A stretch of DNA of 64,000 nt from Micromonospora rhizosphaerae (GCF_900091465.1 NZ_FMHV01000002.1:2418001-2482000), one strand, 5' to 3'. Counted from the stretch's first letter, positions 19,943 to 28,883 are shown. The notes: generated by a model from the letters alone, not told the origin. Numbers and translations are program-made.

Positions 19943-21622
19943 TCAGGGGAGGGCGGCCACCGCCTCGGCGTACGCGACGCCGGTGGTGACGGTCGAGGTG
20001 AGCAGCACGACCAGCTGCGCGGGCGCCACCCCGTGCTCCAGGTCGGTGGTGACGTCGCCGGCCAGCACCAGCGCCCCGTCGCCCGGGTCGTGCACGTACG
20101 CCTTGGGCAGCAGCCGGTCGTGGTTCCAGGCGTTGCAGAAGGCGTACGCCTCGGCGAGCCGGTCGACCGGCAGCCGCCGGGTGGCGACCACCCGGGCGTG
20201 CAGGATCTCCCCGCGCTGGCCGAGCCGGCGGAACTGGATCATCGCCTCGCCCCACCGGCCCACCACCGTGCCGTCGGGCTCGACCGCGTACCCGTCGCCG
20301 CGCCGGTCGAGGGCGGCGGTGATCATCGGCAGGCTCAGCGGGGCCGGTTCCTCCTCGGCCGGCTCGGGGTCCTCCGCCGAGCCGTCCGGCCAGCCGTCGT
20401 CCGGCGCGTCGGCGGGCAGCGGCACCGGGGCGCCCAACGGTCGTTCCGCCAGCCAGGAGGCGATCCGGCCGGACTGGTGGCCGGTGCCGTTGCGGGCGTC
20501 GAAACTGCCGGCCAGCTCGGTGGCGAGCGCGAACAGGTCCGCGCCGAGGGTCGCCACGTCCACCTCGGACGCCGGGCGCGGACCGTGCCCGGGGCGGTGG
20601 ATTCGCCGCCCGCCCCGCCCGGCCTCGACCGCCAGCCCGCAGAGCAGCGCGCCGGCCGCGGCGAACTCCATCGCGGACAGGTCGTCGTACGGGTGGTCCA
20701 GCCGCGGCAGCTGCTCGGCGAGGATGTCCAGCCCCCGGTCCAGGTGCCCGCCCAGGGCGCAGAACCGCAGGTGCGCGGCGAGCTGCGGGAAGGCGGCCCG
20801 TTCCCGACGGTGCCGCCGGTACGCCCGTACGTGGGCTTGCCCGGCGCGCTCCGCCTCGCCCGTGCGCAGCCACGGCAGCATTGCCACCGCGAGGGCCCGC
20901 TCGGGCTGGTCGGTGCAGCCGACCTCCCCGTCGAGCACCGGTCGCAGCTCCGCCAGGGCCGCACCGTGCTCGCCCCACCCGGCCAGCAGCTCCGCCCGCC
21001 GGGCCGGAGCGCAGCCCGGGCAGCCGCCGACCGGATCCGGTGCGGCCGACTGTTCCCGGTTGCGGCGCGGCGTCAGACGCGCCGAGCCGGACTGGTCGTA
21101 CGACTGTTCCGGGTCGCGGCGCGGCGTCAGACGCGCCGAGCCGGAATGGTCGTAGCGCGAGCGGTCGTACTCCCGGCGGGCGGTCGGCTCGTCGCCGAGA
21201 TGGTCGGCGAGCCGGCAGCGCAGCTCGGCGACCACCTCGGCGTCCGGGCCCAGCCGCCCGGCGAGGTCGTCCAGGAGGGACCGGGCCTGGTCCAGACCGA
21301 TCCGTGGGGTGCCGAAGAACGCCTCCACCGCCTGCCGCTGATGGCGGCGCAGCGTCTGGGCGTCGGCGGGGTCCAGCAGGCCGGGCGTCCGGTCGACCGC
21401 CGCTAGGCAGCGCCGGACCGGTTCGAGCAGCCGCCACCGCTCCCCGTGGTGCAGGTACGCCTCGATCAGCGCGAACCGGGCGGCCAGGGCGGTACGTGGG
21501 TCACCCACCGCGTAGGCCTGGACGGCGATCCGTTCCAACTCGGCGAAGCGGGCCTCGCCGTCGGGCATGTCACGGGCGTCGGCGAGGGCGTCGGCCAGCC
21601 CCCGGTCACTTGAGGTGGTCAT
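19943..21622 (-). CDS. Large YbjN-domain protein with in-frame tandem palindromic repeat
   Basis: The 559-residue protein has a helical, TPR-like N-terminal region (about 1-150), then two tandem 18-residue repeats beginning YDHSGSARLTPRR and YDQSGSARLTPRR (about 157-192). A second helical region follows, and a C-terminal YbjN domain (about 425-559) contains the family-like block FCNAWNHDRLLPKAYVHDPGDG. Its YbjN domain is paralogous to the upstream gene. ATG at 21622 overlaps the upstream stop codon (ATGA), so translation is coupled. YbjN proteins resemble type III secretion chaperones but their role in actinomycetes is unknown. The repeats are encoded by a 53-base palindrome also found at 43646. 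Confidence 0.85.
   Translation of the reverse strand: MTTSSDRGLADALADARDMPDGEARFAELERIAVQAYAVGDPRTALAARFALIEAYLHHGERWRLLEPVRRCLAAVDRTPGLLDPADAQTLRRHQRQAVEAFFGTPRIGLDQARSLLDDLAGRLGPDAEVVAELRCRLADHLGDEPTARREYDRSRYDHSGSARLTPRRDPEQSYDQSGSARLTPRRNREQSAAPDPVGGCPGCAPARRAELLAGWGEHGAALAELRPVLDGEVGCTDQPERALAVAMLPWLRTGEAERAGQAHVRAYRRHRRERAAFPQLAAHLRFCALGGHLDRGLDILAEQLPRLDHPYDDLSAMEFAAAGALLCGLAVEAGRGGRRIHRPGHGPRPASEVDVATLGADLFALATELAGSFDARNGTGHQSGRIASWLAERPLGAPVPLPADAPDDGWPDGSAEDPEPAEEEPAPLSLPMITAALDRRGDGYAVEPDGTVVGRWGEAMIQFRRLGQRGEILHARVVATRRLPVDRLAEAYAFCNAWNHDRLLPKAYVHDPGDGALVLAGDVTTDLEHGVAPAQLVVLLTSTVTTGVAYAEAVAALP
21048..21100 (-). repeat. 53-base palindromic repeat, copy 1
   Basis: On the minus strand this copy starts TACGACCAGTCCGGCTCGG and ends CGGGAACAGTC. 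It is an imperfect palindrome: TACGAC/GTCGTA outer arms (completed by the flank), TCCGG/CCGG and an inner CGGCGCG/CGCGCCG helix. It lies in tandem with copy 2 at a 54-base period, so the reading frame is preserved. Confidence 0.85.
21102..21154 (-). repeat. 53-base palindromic repeat, copy 2
   Basis: On the minus strand this copy starts TACGACCATTCCGGCTCGG and ends GACCCGGAGCAGTC. It is nearly identical to copy 1 and to the distant copy 3 at 43646-43698, including the central GTCTGACGCCGCGCCG. Confidence 0.85.
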
Positions 21623-22098
21623 CGGGCCGGCCCGCCCGCCAGTCGGCCCACCTCGGCGGCGAGCTGGCACCCGGTCGAGATGCCACAGTCGAGCAGCTGG
21701 TCGAGCTGGTGCGGGGTGACCCCGCGTTCCAGGTCGGTGATCACCTCGCCGCTGACCTGGGCCCACCCGTCGTCCGAAACGTGCACGAACGCCTTGGGCC
21801 AGAGCCGGTCGTGGTTCCAGGAGTTGCAGAAGGCGTGGAGGATCGGGACCTGCTCCACGCCGAAGCGGGGCGCGGCGACGGTGCGGACCTGGAGCAGCTC
21901 GCCCGCCTCGCCCCGGCGGAAGAACCAGGTCAGGCTCTCCTCCCAGCGGCCGACCAGGTCGCCGTCGGCGTCTTCGGCGACTGCGTACCCCCGGTTGGCC
22001 AGCACCGCGGCGATCAGCTCGCCGGTCAGCGGCCGCAACGCTTGCGGGTGTCCGGCCAGGGGGCCGTCCGGACCGTCCTCGAAACCCGGCGACGCCAT
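21619..22098 (-). CDS. YbjN-domain protein
   Basis: The 159-residue protein is one YbjN (type III secretion chaperone-like) domain. GRWEESLTWFFRRGEAGELLQVR and FCNSWNHDRLWPKAFVHVSDDG align with the C-terminal domain of the downstream gene, and both end in an ITDLERGVTPHQLDQLL-type helix. I chose ATG at 22098 because GAAGGG sits six bases upstream; earlier in-frame starts lack a site. It heads a two-gene operon and is divergent from ftsK. Its function is not known. Confidence 0.85.
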   Translation of the reverse strand: MASPGFEDGPDGPLAGHPQALRPLTGELIAAVLANRGYAVAEDADGDLVGRWEESLTWFFRRGEAGELLQVRTVAAPRFGVEQVPILHAFCNSWNHDRLWPKAFVHVSDDGWAQVSGEVITDLERGVTPHQLDQLLDCGISTGCQLAAEVGRLAGGPAR

Positions 22099-22210
22099 TG
22101 GCATCCCTTCTGCGGCGAATAACACACCGACGGCGCAGGTCCCGGCTGCGACGCGCGGACACGACCCGGAAAAGCGGGGATCTGCCGGGTGACGCCGTTA
22201 CGGTGACTCT

Positions 22211-24658
22211 ATGGCGGGCCGTACCTCTCAGGCGAGCCGGCGGCGCGGCGCGTCGCCGCGCGGTACCACGAACAGCCGTGCCCGCCAGCCGGCGAAGAAG
22301 ACCACCCGGGCGAGGGCCCGGCGGCGAACGGCGGCCCGACCGGGCCCGGCCGTCTACATCGGTCGCGCGGTCGGCGCGCTGTGGATGGGGCTGGCGCACG
22401 GCGTGGGCTGGGCGGTCCGGGCCGCCGGGCGGCAGGCCGCCTCGGCCCGCGACCTCGACCCGGAGCACCGCCGCGACGGCGCCGGCCTGCTGCTGTTCGG
22501 CTTCGCCATCCTCACCGGGGTAGCCATCTGGTTCGGCGGCGCCGGCCCGGTCGGCGCGCGGTTGGCCGACACGGTCCGGCTCTTCCTCGGCGCGATCGCG
22601 ATCGTGGTGCCGGTGCTGCTGATGATCGGCGCCTGGCGGCTGATGCGGACCCCGGCCGACCCCGAGCACCGCGGCCGCGGCCTGGTCGGCTGGGGGTCGA
22701 TGCTGATCGCCACCGCCGCGCTGCTGCACATCGGACAGGACCCGGTCGACTCCATCCAGCGCGACTACGCGGGCGGCCTGATCGGCGCCGGCGTCGGCGA
22801 CCTGCTGGAGACGGCGATCACCGCCTGGGTGGCCGTGCCGCTGCTGATCCTGCTGCTGGTCTTCGGTCTGCTGGTGGTCACCGCGACCCCGATCAACAAG
22901 ATCCCCGAGCGGCTCGGGCTGCTCGCCGGCACGCTCGTCGCGCCGCCGGCCGCCGAGGGCGAGGGGGCCGGGAAGCCGGCCCGGAAGCGGCCGGCCAAGC
23001 GCCTGCCGCCACCGTTGGATCCGGGCGACCCCGATGACGGCTACGACGGCGTTGACCTTCAGGACACCGTGGCGCTGCCCCGCAAGCCGCCAACGAAGGT
23101 GCCGGCCACCCGCAAGCCGGTCGAGCCGCCGGAGCATTCGCCGGCGCCCACCCGGGCCGAGCAGCTCGCGCTCACCGGGCTGGCCGGCGACTACACGCTG
23201 CCGCCGGCCAACATGCTCAGCAGCGGTGCCGCGCCGAAGAAGCGGAGCAAGGCCAACGACGAAGTGATCGCCGCCCTCACCGGGGTGTTCGAGCAGTTCG
23301 ACGTGGACGCCGCGGTCACCGGCTTCACCCGGGGGCCGACCGTCACGCGCTACGAGGTGGAGCTGGGTCCGGGCGTCAAGGTCGAGCGGATCACCCAGCT
23401 CTCCCGCAACATCGCGTACGCGGTGAAGTCCCCGGACGTGCGGATCCTCAGCCCGATCCCGGGCAAGAGCGCGGTCGGCGTGGAGATCCCGAACACCGAC
23501 CCGGAGAACGTGGCGCTCGGCGACGTGCTCCGCTCGCGGGCGGCCACCAGCGACCACCACCCGATGGTGGTGGCGCTCGGCAAGGACATCGAGGGCGGCT
23601 ACGTGGTGGCCAACCTCGCGAAGATGCCTCACATCCTCATCGCGGGGGCTACGGGCGCCGGCAAGTCGAGTTGCCTGAATTCTCTGCTCATGTCCATTCT
23701 GGCCCGGGCCACGCCGGACGAGGTGCGGCTGCTGCTGATCGACCCGAAGCGGGTCGAGATGACCGGCTACGAGGGCATCCCGCACCTGGTCACCCCGATC
23801 GTGACCAACGCGAAGAAGGCGGCCGACTCGCTGGAGTGGGTCGTCCGCGAGATGGACATGCGCTACGACGACCTCGCCGCCAACGGGGTCCGGCACATCG
23901 ACGACTTCAACCGCAAGGTCCGCACCGGCGAGATCAAGGCCCCGCCCGGCAGCGAGCGGGAGCTGCGGCCCTACCCGTACCTGCTGGTGATCGTGGATGA
24001 GTTGGCCGACCTGATGATGGTCGCCCCCCGCGACGTGGAGGACTCCATCGTCCGGATCACCCAGCTCGCCCGGGCCGCCGGCATCCACCTGGTGCTCGCC
24101 ACCCAGCGCCCCTCGGTCGACGTGGTCACCGGCCTGATCAAGGCGAACGTCCCGTCCCGGCTGGCCTTCGCCACCTCCTCGCTGGCCGACTCGCGGGTCA
24201 TCCTCGACCAGCCGGGCGCGGAGAAGCTGCTCGGCCGCGGTGACGGCCTCTTCCTGCCGATGGGCGCGTCGAAGCCGGTCCGGATCCAGGGCGCCTGGGT
24301 CACGGAGCGTGAGATCGCCGACGTGGTGAAGTTCTGCAAGGGCCAGCGCGAGCCGGAGTTCCGCCCGGATGTGCTCGCCCCGGCCTCCGACGGCAAGAAG
24401 AAGATCGACGAGGACATCGGCGAGGACCTGGACCTGCTGCTCCAGGCGGTCGAACTGGTGGTGACCTCCCAGTTCGGGTCGACCTCGATGCTGCAGCGGA
24501 AGCTGCGGGTCGGCTTCGCCAAGGCGGGCCGGCTGATGGACCTGATGGAGACCCGGGGCGTGGTCGGGCCCTCCGAGGGTTCCAAGGCCCGGGACGTGCT
24601 GGTCAAGCCGGACGAGCTGGAAGACGTCCTGGTCGGCCTGCGCGGGGGCGAGGAGTAG
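22211..24658 (+). CDS. ftsK: DNA translocase FtsK/SpoIIIE
   Basis: The 815-residue protein pumps chromosomal DNA through the division or sporulation septum. A basic N-terminus (about 1-50) precedes four membrane segments (about 90-235). A proline/lysine-rich linker (about 240-340) leads to the RecA-like motor with Walker A GATGAGKSS (about 478-486) and Walker B LLVIVDELADLMM (about 590). The C-terminal winged-helix gamma domain (about 745-815) contains QFGSTSMLQRKLRVGFAKAGRLMD. ATG at 22211 follows a TACGGT hexamer by six bases. The linker is short compared with E. coli FtsK and resembles SpoIIIE. A terminator at 24674 follows. Confidence 0.96.
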   Translation: MAGRTSQASRRRGASPRGTTNSRARQPAKKTTRARARRRTAARPGPAVYIGRAVGALWMGLAHGVGWAVRAAGRQAASARDLDPEHRRDGAGLLLFGFAILTGVAIWFGGAGPVGARLADTVRLFLGAIAIVVPVLLMIGAWRLMRTPADPEHRGRGLVGWGSMLIATAALLHIGQDPVDSIQRDYAGGLIGAGVGDLLETAITAWVAVPLLILLLVFGLLVVTATPINKIPERLGLLAGTLVAPPAAEGEGAGKPARKRPAKRLPPPLDPGDPDDGYDGVDLQDTVALPRKPPTKVPATRKPVEPPEHSPAPTRAEQLALTGLAGDYTLPPANMLSSGAAPKKRSKANDEVIAALTGVFEQFDVDAAVTGFTRGPTVTRYEVELGPGVKVERITQLSRNIAYAVKSPDVRILSPIPGKSAVGVEIPNTDPENVALGDVLRSRAATSDHHPMVVALGKDIEGGYVVANLAKMPHILIAGATGAGKSSCLNSLLMSILARATPDEVRLLLIDPKRVEMTGYEGIPHLVTPIVTNAKKAADSLEWVVREMDMRYDDLAANGVRHIDDFNRKVRTGEIKAPPGSERELRPYPYLLVIVDELADLMMVAPRDVEDSIVRITQLARAAGIHLVLATQRPSVDVVTGLIKANVPSRLAFATSSLADSRVILDQPGAEKLLGRGDGLFLPMGASKPVRIQGAWVTEREIADVVKFCKGQREPEFRPDVLAPASDGKKKIDEDIGEDLDLLLQAVELVVTSQFGSTSMLQRKLRVGFAKAGRLMDLMETRGVVGPSEGSKARDVLVKPDELEDVLVGLRGGEE

Positions 24659-24673
24659 GTCGACCGCGACGAC

Positions 24674-24704
24674 AAAGGGCCCGCCGAGGTCCGGCGAGCC
24701 CTTT
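24674..24704. terminator. Bidirectional terminator between ftsK and a small membrane-protein gene
   Basis: AAAGGGCCCGCCG pairs with CGGCGAGCCCTTT around the loop AGGTC with one mismatch. The A and T runs at the two feet suit both convergent genes. Confidence 0.8.
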
Positions 24705-24719
24705 CCGTGACGGGTCCGG

Positions 24720-24959
24720 TCAGGAGTTCAGCAGCGCGGCGGCGATCACCATGCCGATGACGGCGCCGACGACGCTGGCGGCCGCGGCGTACCAGCCGAG
24801 CGGCTTGTCGCCGAGCACCGCGCCCACGATGCCGAGGATCAGCCCGACCAGGCCGAGGAACGGAAAGAAGAGGGCGATGACGGCGAAGACGAAACCGATG
24901 ATCGTGCAGATACGGGCGGCGTTGCCGCGCGGTCGGGTGGTGGCGGGCATGTCGGCCAT
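24720..24959 (-). CDS. Small two-to-three-TM membrane protein
   Basis: The 79-residue protein has a 15-residue basic start followed by hydrophobic segments at about 17-46 (GFVFAVIALFFPFLGLVGLILGIV, possibly two passes) and 54-77. The Gly/Pro pattern resembles DUF4190-type small membrane proteins. I chose ATG at 24959 because GGAGGACACC precedes it directly; an upstream ATG at 25010 in frame has no such site. The function is unknown. It converges on ftsK. Confidence 0.8.
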   Translation of the reverse strand: MADMPATTRPRGNAARICTIIGFVFAVIALFFPFLGLVGLILGIVGAVLGDKPLGWYAAAASVVGAVIGMVIAAALLNS

Positions 24960-25077
24960 GGTGTCCTCCGTGAAGTAGGCCCTTGGGTGGGTCGGCCGGT
25001 GTCTACCCATTTCGCGCTCGCGCTACGCATCGGGTCCGATACCGGGCAGCGGGGGGAACTCCCGGGGACCGGACGGC

Positions 25078-25392
25078 TCAGTGGAAGAGCTTCAGGCCGA
25101 CGACGCCGGCCACCACCAGCAGCAGGCAGACGATCCGGGGGAGGCTGGCGGGCTCGCCCAGCGCCACCATGCCGACGAGTGCCGTCCCCACCGCCCCGAT
25201 CCCGACCCAGACCGCGTAGCCGGTGCCGACCGGGATCTCGCGTAGCGCGTACGCCAGGCCGGCCATGCTCAGCACGAGGGAGACCGCGAAGACGGCGGAG
25301 GGGAGGGGGCGGCTGAAGCCGGCGCTGCGGTCGAGGGCGATCGCCCACGCCGTCTCGAGCAGTCCGGAGAGCACCAGCACGATCCAGGCCAT
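25078..25392 (-). CDS. gdx: SMR-family guanidinium exporter (Gdx, formerly SugE)
   Basis: The 104-residue four-TM protein is a small-multidrug-resistance exporter. The Gdx/SugE subfamily pattern is clear: MAWIVLVLSGLLETAWA with the essential E13, then LPVGTAYAVW-like IPVGTGYAVWVGIGAVG and the terminal VAGVVGLKL. Gdx proteins exchange guanidinium for protons. I chose ATG at 25392 with GAGGTGACT upstream. A guanidine-III riboswitch in its leader independently supports the substrate. It is a single-gene unit. Confidence 0.93.
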   Translation of the reverse strand: MAWIVLVLSGLLETAWAIALDRSAGFSRPLPSAVFAVSLVLSMAGLAYALREIPVGTGYAVWVGIGAVGTALVGMVALGEPASLPRIVCLLLVVAGVVGLKLFH

Positions 25393-25405
25393 CGGAGTCA
25401 CCTCT

Positions 25406-25493
25406 GCGATGCGGCCCGGCCACCGGGGCCGGGACGAGTCTGTGGTTACGCGGGGCGTCTTGGCCTGACCGGGTACGCCCACGACTCGTCCGG
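25406..25493 (-). promoter_or_regulatory. Guanidine-III (ykkC-III) riboswitch with expression platform
   Basis: The aptamer core is 25453-25493 on the minus strand. It begins CCGGACGAG, contains ACCCGGTCAGG and CAAGACG, and closes a GGGCGT/ACGCCC helix, the same order, spacing and 41-base length as the known Thermobifida guanidine-III aptamer. Downstream, GACTCGTCC (25432-25440) is perfectly complementary to aptamer bases GGACGAGTC (25483-25491). A strong CCCGGCC/GGCCGGG hairpin (25415-25433) follows just before the ribosome-binding site. The two pairings are mutually exclusive and form a plausible switch. Confidence 0.9.
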
Positions 25494-25594
25494 GATGACC
25501 GAGGTCCCGAGGGAACGTCGGCCACCGGGGCCGACGCTAGCACGTCGGGGGCGGGCCGCCGGGGCGGTGAGAAAGCCCACCCTCGGTGGATCTC

Positions 25595-25610
25595 AAGTTA
25601 ACTTCAAGTT
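25595..25610 (+). promoter_or_regulatory. AT-rich palindrome upstream of the ornithine-cyclodeaminase-like gene
   Basis: AAGTTAACTT (25595-25604) is a perfect palindrome within an unusually AT-rich stretch, and AAGTT is repeated at 25606. CTCAAGTTAACTT resembles MerR-family operators such as the SoxR box. No MerR gene is in the window. Confidence 0.35.
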
Positions 25611-25623
25611 GCACCATGGGCTC

Positions 25624-26547
25624 ATGACCCTGCTCCTCTCCGACGACGACGTCGCGGCCACGCTGGACGCCTCCGCCACGGTCGACGCGATGCGGGACGC
25701 CCTGCTGGCCGCGTACCAGGGTCGGCTGATCGCCCCGCCCCGGGCATCCGCCCCGCTCGGCGGCGGTCGGATGGTGCTCACCGCCGGCCACCTGACCGGC
25801 GAGTGGTACGGCTTCCGGTCGTACGACACCTTCGGGCACCCGGAGAGCGGGCAGCTGGTCGTGCTGCACGACGGGCGTACCGGGGCGGTGCGGGCGATCG
25901 CGGTCGGCGAGGAGCTGGGCTCCCGGCGCACCGGGGGACTGGGCGGGGTCGCGGTCGACGCGCTGGCCCGCCCCGACGCCGTCACGCTGGGCCTGGTCGG
26001 TTCCGGCCGGCAGGCCTGGACCCAGGTCTGGGCCGCCGCCGCGGTCCGTCCGCTGCGCGAGGTGACCGTGCACAGCCGCTCGGCGGCCAACCGGGAGGCG
26101 TTCGCCGCCCGGGTCCGCGCCGAGCTGGGCATCCCGGCGCGGGCGGTGCCCAGCGCCGCGGCGGCGGTGACCGGACGGGACATCGTGGTGCTCGCCACCA
26201 CCAGCCGGACCCCGGTGCTGGACGCCCGGGACCTCGCCCCCGGGACGCACGTCAACACCGTGGGCTTCAAGCAACGCAACCGCGCCGAGTTCGGCCCCGA
26301 CCTGCTGGACGCCGCGGATGTCCTGGTCACCGACTCGCCGGCCCAGGCGGCCGCGTACGACCCACCGATGCTCGCCGCCGCGCCCCCGTACGCCGACCGG
26401 CTGCGCGACCTGGGTGCGGTGCTGGCGGGCGCGGTCCCGGGGCGGACCGGCGCGGACCAGATCTCGGTCTTCTGCTCGACCGGTCTGGCCGGCACGGAGG
26501 TCTTCCTGCTCGACCGCCTGGCCCGGGTCGGCGCCGCCGCGCGTTGA
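25624..26547 (+). CDS. Ornithine cyclodeaminase / mu-crystallin family protein
   Basis: The 307-residue NAD(P)-binding protein has the family order: an N-terminal dimerisation part with LLSDDDVAATLD and GRLIAPPRAS, a nucleotide-binding part with LGLVGSGRQAW (about residues 120-130), then TTSRTPVLDARDLAPGTHVNTVGF. Family members include ornithine cyclodeaminase, alanine dehydrogenases and imine reductases, and the sequence does not decide between them. I chose ATG at 25624; the longer frame from 25495 would run across the riboswitch region of the divergent gene. It may be controlled by the palindrome at 25595. Confidence 0.85.
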   Translation: MTLLLSDDDVAATLDASATVDAMRDALLAAYQGRLIAPPRASAPLGGGRMVLTAGHLTGEWYGFRSYDTFGHPESGQLVVLHDGRTGAVRAIAVGEELGSRRTGGLGGVAVDALARPDAVTLGLVGSGRQAWTQVWAAAAVRPLREVTVHSRSAANREAFAARVRAELGIPARAVPSAAAAVTGRDIVVLATTSRTPVLDARDLAPGTHVNTVGFKQRNRAEFGPDLLDAADVLVTDSPAQAAAYDPPMLAAAPPYADRLRDLGAVLAGAVPGRTGADQISVFCSTGLAGTEVFLLDRLARVGAAAR

Positions 26548-26691
26548 CCCGCCCCGGCTCGACGACCAGCGCAAGAAGCCGGGGCCCCGGCGGGGCCCCG
26601 GCGGGGGAAACGAGGCGGCCCGGGTGTGCGGCGGCCGATGCCCGCGGCCAGCCGTCGCGGCGTTGCCCGGCCGGCCCGGTACCCTCGGATG

Positions 26692-28185
26692 GTGTCTGCC
26701 ACCTCCCCTTACGCTGCCGACGGCCGCCGAGTCGCCCTGCTGACCCTGGGCTGCGCCCGTAACGAGGTCGACTCGGAGGAGCTGGCCGCCCGGCTGCACG
26801 CCGACGGCTGGCAGGTGACCACCGACGGCGAGGGCGCCGACGTGGTGGTGGTCAACACCTGCGGCTTCGTGGAGAAGGCCAAGCAGGACTCCATCCAGAC
26901 GCTGCTCGCCGCCGCCGACACCGGCGCCAAGGTGGTCGCCGCCGGCTGCATGGCCGAGCGGTACGGCCGGGAGCTGGCCGAGAGCCTGCCCGAGGCGCAG
27001 GCGGTGCTGAGCTTCGACGACTACCCGGACATCTCGGCCCGGCTGAACGCCGTGGTCGCCGGTGAGGCGATCGACGCGCACACCCCGCGCGACCGCCGCG
27101 AGCTGCTGCCGCTCACCCCGGTGGCCCGCCGGAACAGCGCGGTGTCGCTGCCCGGGCACGGCAGCCCGGCCCGGGTCCCGGAGACCGACGAGCACACCCC
27201 GGCCCACCTGCGTCAGGTGCTGCGGCGCCGGCTCGACACCGGCCCGGTCGCCTCGCTCAAGCTGGCCAGCGGCTGCGACCGGCGCTGCGCGTTCTGCGCC
27301 ATCCCCGCCTTCCGCGGCGCCTTCGTCTCCCGTACCCCGGACGAGCTGCTCGCCGAGGCGGAGTGGCTGGCCAAGACGGGCGTCCGCGAGCTGGTGCTGG
27401 TCAGCGAGAACTCGACGTCGTACGGCAAGGACCTCGGCGACCCCCGGGCGCTGGAGAAGCTGCTGCCGCAGCTCGCCGCCGTCTCCGGCATCGTCCGGGT
27501 CCGGGTGAGCTACCTGCAGCCCGCCGAGACCCGGCCCGGCCTGGTCGAGGCGATCGCCACCACGCCCGGCGTGGCGCCCTACTTCGACCTGTCGTTCCAG
27601 CACTCCAGCGAGCCGGTGCTGCGCCGGATGCGCCGCTTCGGCTCCACCGACCGTTTCCTCGAGCTGCTGGCCGGTGCCCGGGCGCTGGCCCCGGAGGCGG
27701 GTGCGCGGAGCAACTTCATCGTCGGCTTCCCCGGCGAGACCCGGGCCGACGTGGCCGAGCTGGTCCGCTTCCTGACCGAGGCGCGGCTCGACGCGATCGG
27801 CATGTTCGACTACAGCGACGAGGACGGCACCGAGGCCGCGGGTCTGCCCGGCAAGGTCTCCGCGGCCACCATCAAGCGCCGGTACGACAAGCTCAGCGCG
27901 CTCGCCGACGAGCTCTGCTCGCAGCGGGCCGAGGAGCGGCTCGGCTCCACCGTCGAGGTGCTGGTCGACTCGGTCGACGACGGCGTGGTCGAGGGCCGAG
28001 CCGCCCACCAGGCCCCCGAGGTCGACGGCTCGACCACGCTCGTCGCGCCGGAGGGCGGCGGCGTCGACCTGGCCGCGCTGCGCCCCGGCGACCTGGTCCG
28101 GGCCACGGTCACCGCGACCGAGGGTGTCGACCTGGTCGCCGTACCGGATGAGATGATCTCGGCGGCGCCCGGCGCGGCACGGTGA
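26692..28185 (+). CDS. rimO: Ribosomal protein S12 methylthiotransferase RimO
   Basis: The 497-residue radical-SAM enzyme methylthiolates an Asp of ribosomal protein S12. The N-terminal UPF0004 domain carries the cluster cysteines in [20 protein letters not shown] and [10 protein letters not shown]. The radical-SAM motif CDRRCAFC is at C195, C199 and C202, and a C-terminal TRAM domain follows (about 425-490). The TACCCT hexamer at 26680-26685 would start transcription at the GTG (26692), so I prefer that to the ATG three bases earlier. A stretch of about 35 residues between the first two domains is Pro/His-rich and variable. pgsA follows. Confidence 0.93.
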   Translation: MSATSPYAADGRRVALLTLGCARNEVDSEELAARLHADGWQVTTDGEGADVVVVNTCGFVEKAKQDSIQTLLAAADTGAKVVAAGCMAERYGRELAESLPEAQAVLSFDDYPDISARLNAVVAGEAIDAHTPRDRRELLPLTPVARRNSAVSLPGHGSPARVPETDEHTPAHLRQVLRRRLDTGPVASLKLASGCDRRCAFCAIPAFRGAFVSRTPDELLAEAEWLAKTGVRELVLVSENSTSYGKDLGDPRALEKLLPQLAAVSGIVRVRVSYLQPAETRPGLVEAIATTPGVAPYFDLSFQHSSEPVLRRMRRFGSTDRFLELLAGARALAPEAGARSNFIVGFPGETRADVAELVRFLTEARLDAIGMFDYSDEDGTEAAGLPGKVSAATIKRRYDKLSALADELCSQRAEERLGSTVEVLVDSVDDGVVEGRAAHQAPEVDGSTTLVAPEGGGVDLAALRPGDLVRATVTATEGVDLVAVPDEMISAAPGAAR

Positions 28186-28256
28186 CGCCGGGTCGTGACG
28201 GAGCGAGGGAGCCAGGTGGTGCGGTGCCAGGTACGCCACGGCGAACGGAGCGGGCG

Positions 28257-28844
28257 ATGACCGGGGCCGAGTCCACGGCGCCCGTGGTCGCCCGGGTGCC
28301 GGTGCTCAATGCCGCCAACGCGCTGACCGCGCTGCGGCTGGTGCTGGTGCCGGTCTTCGCGGTGACCGTGGTCGTCTCGGGGATGACCCACGCCGGCTGG
28401 CGGATCGCCGCCTGTCTGATCTTCGTCGTCGCCTCGGTGACGGACCTGGTGGACGGCTGGATCGCCCGCCGGTTCAAGTTGGTCACCTCGGTCGGCAAGG
28501 TGGCCGACCCGATCGCCGACAAGGCGCTGACCGGCGCCGCCCTGGTGCTGCTCTCCTGGTACGACCGGCTGCCCTGGTGGGTGACCGCGGTGATCCTGGC
28601 CCGCGAGCTGGGCATCACGGCGCTGCGCTTCTGGGTGATCCGGCTCGGCGTGATCGCGGCCAACCGGGGCGGCAAGATCAAGACGGTGCTCCAGATCCTG
28701 GCGATCACCTGGTACCTCTGGCCGATGCCCGCCGCCCTGACCCCGGTCGGCCCGTGGATCATGGGCGCCGCGGTCCTGGTCACGGTGGTGACCGGCTTCG
28801 ACTACATCGCCCAGGCCCTCCGCCTCCGCCGCCCCCACCCCTGA
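28257..28844 (+). CDS. pgsA: CDP-diacylglycerol-glycerol-3-phosphate 3-phosphatidyltransferase (PgsA-like)
   Basis: The 195-residue membrane protein has the CDP-alcohol phosphotransferase signature DGWIARRFKLVTSVGKVADP, continuing to a final Asp (pattern DGx2ARx8Gx3Dx3D) at about residues 66-88, and five to six hydrophobic segments. It probably makes phosphatidylglycerophosphate. Its position between ftsK/rimO and cinA-clgR matches mycobacterial pgsA3, so paralogues with other alcohols are possible. I chose ATG at 28257 with CGGAG upstream; an earlier frame start at 28182 overlaps rimO. Confidence 0.88.
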   Translation: MTGAESTAPVVARVPVLNAANALTALRLVLVPVFAVTVVVSGMTHAGWRIAACLIFVVASVTDLVDGWIARRFKLVTSVGKVADPIADKALTGAALVLLSWYDRLPWWVTAVILARELGITALRFWVIRLGVIAANRGGKIKTVLQILAITWYLWPMPAALTPVGPWIMGAAVLVTVVTGFDYIAQALRLRRPHP

Positions 28845-28883
28845 CCCCCACCCCGCCCCGGCCCACCCCCGCCGGGAACGGGT

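Noticed and set aside
25393..25500. Guanidine-I or guanidine-II riboswitch upstream of gdx
   Set aside because: The conserved blocks and 41-base pseudoknot length fit guanidine-III, and paired ACGR hairpin loops of class II are absent.
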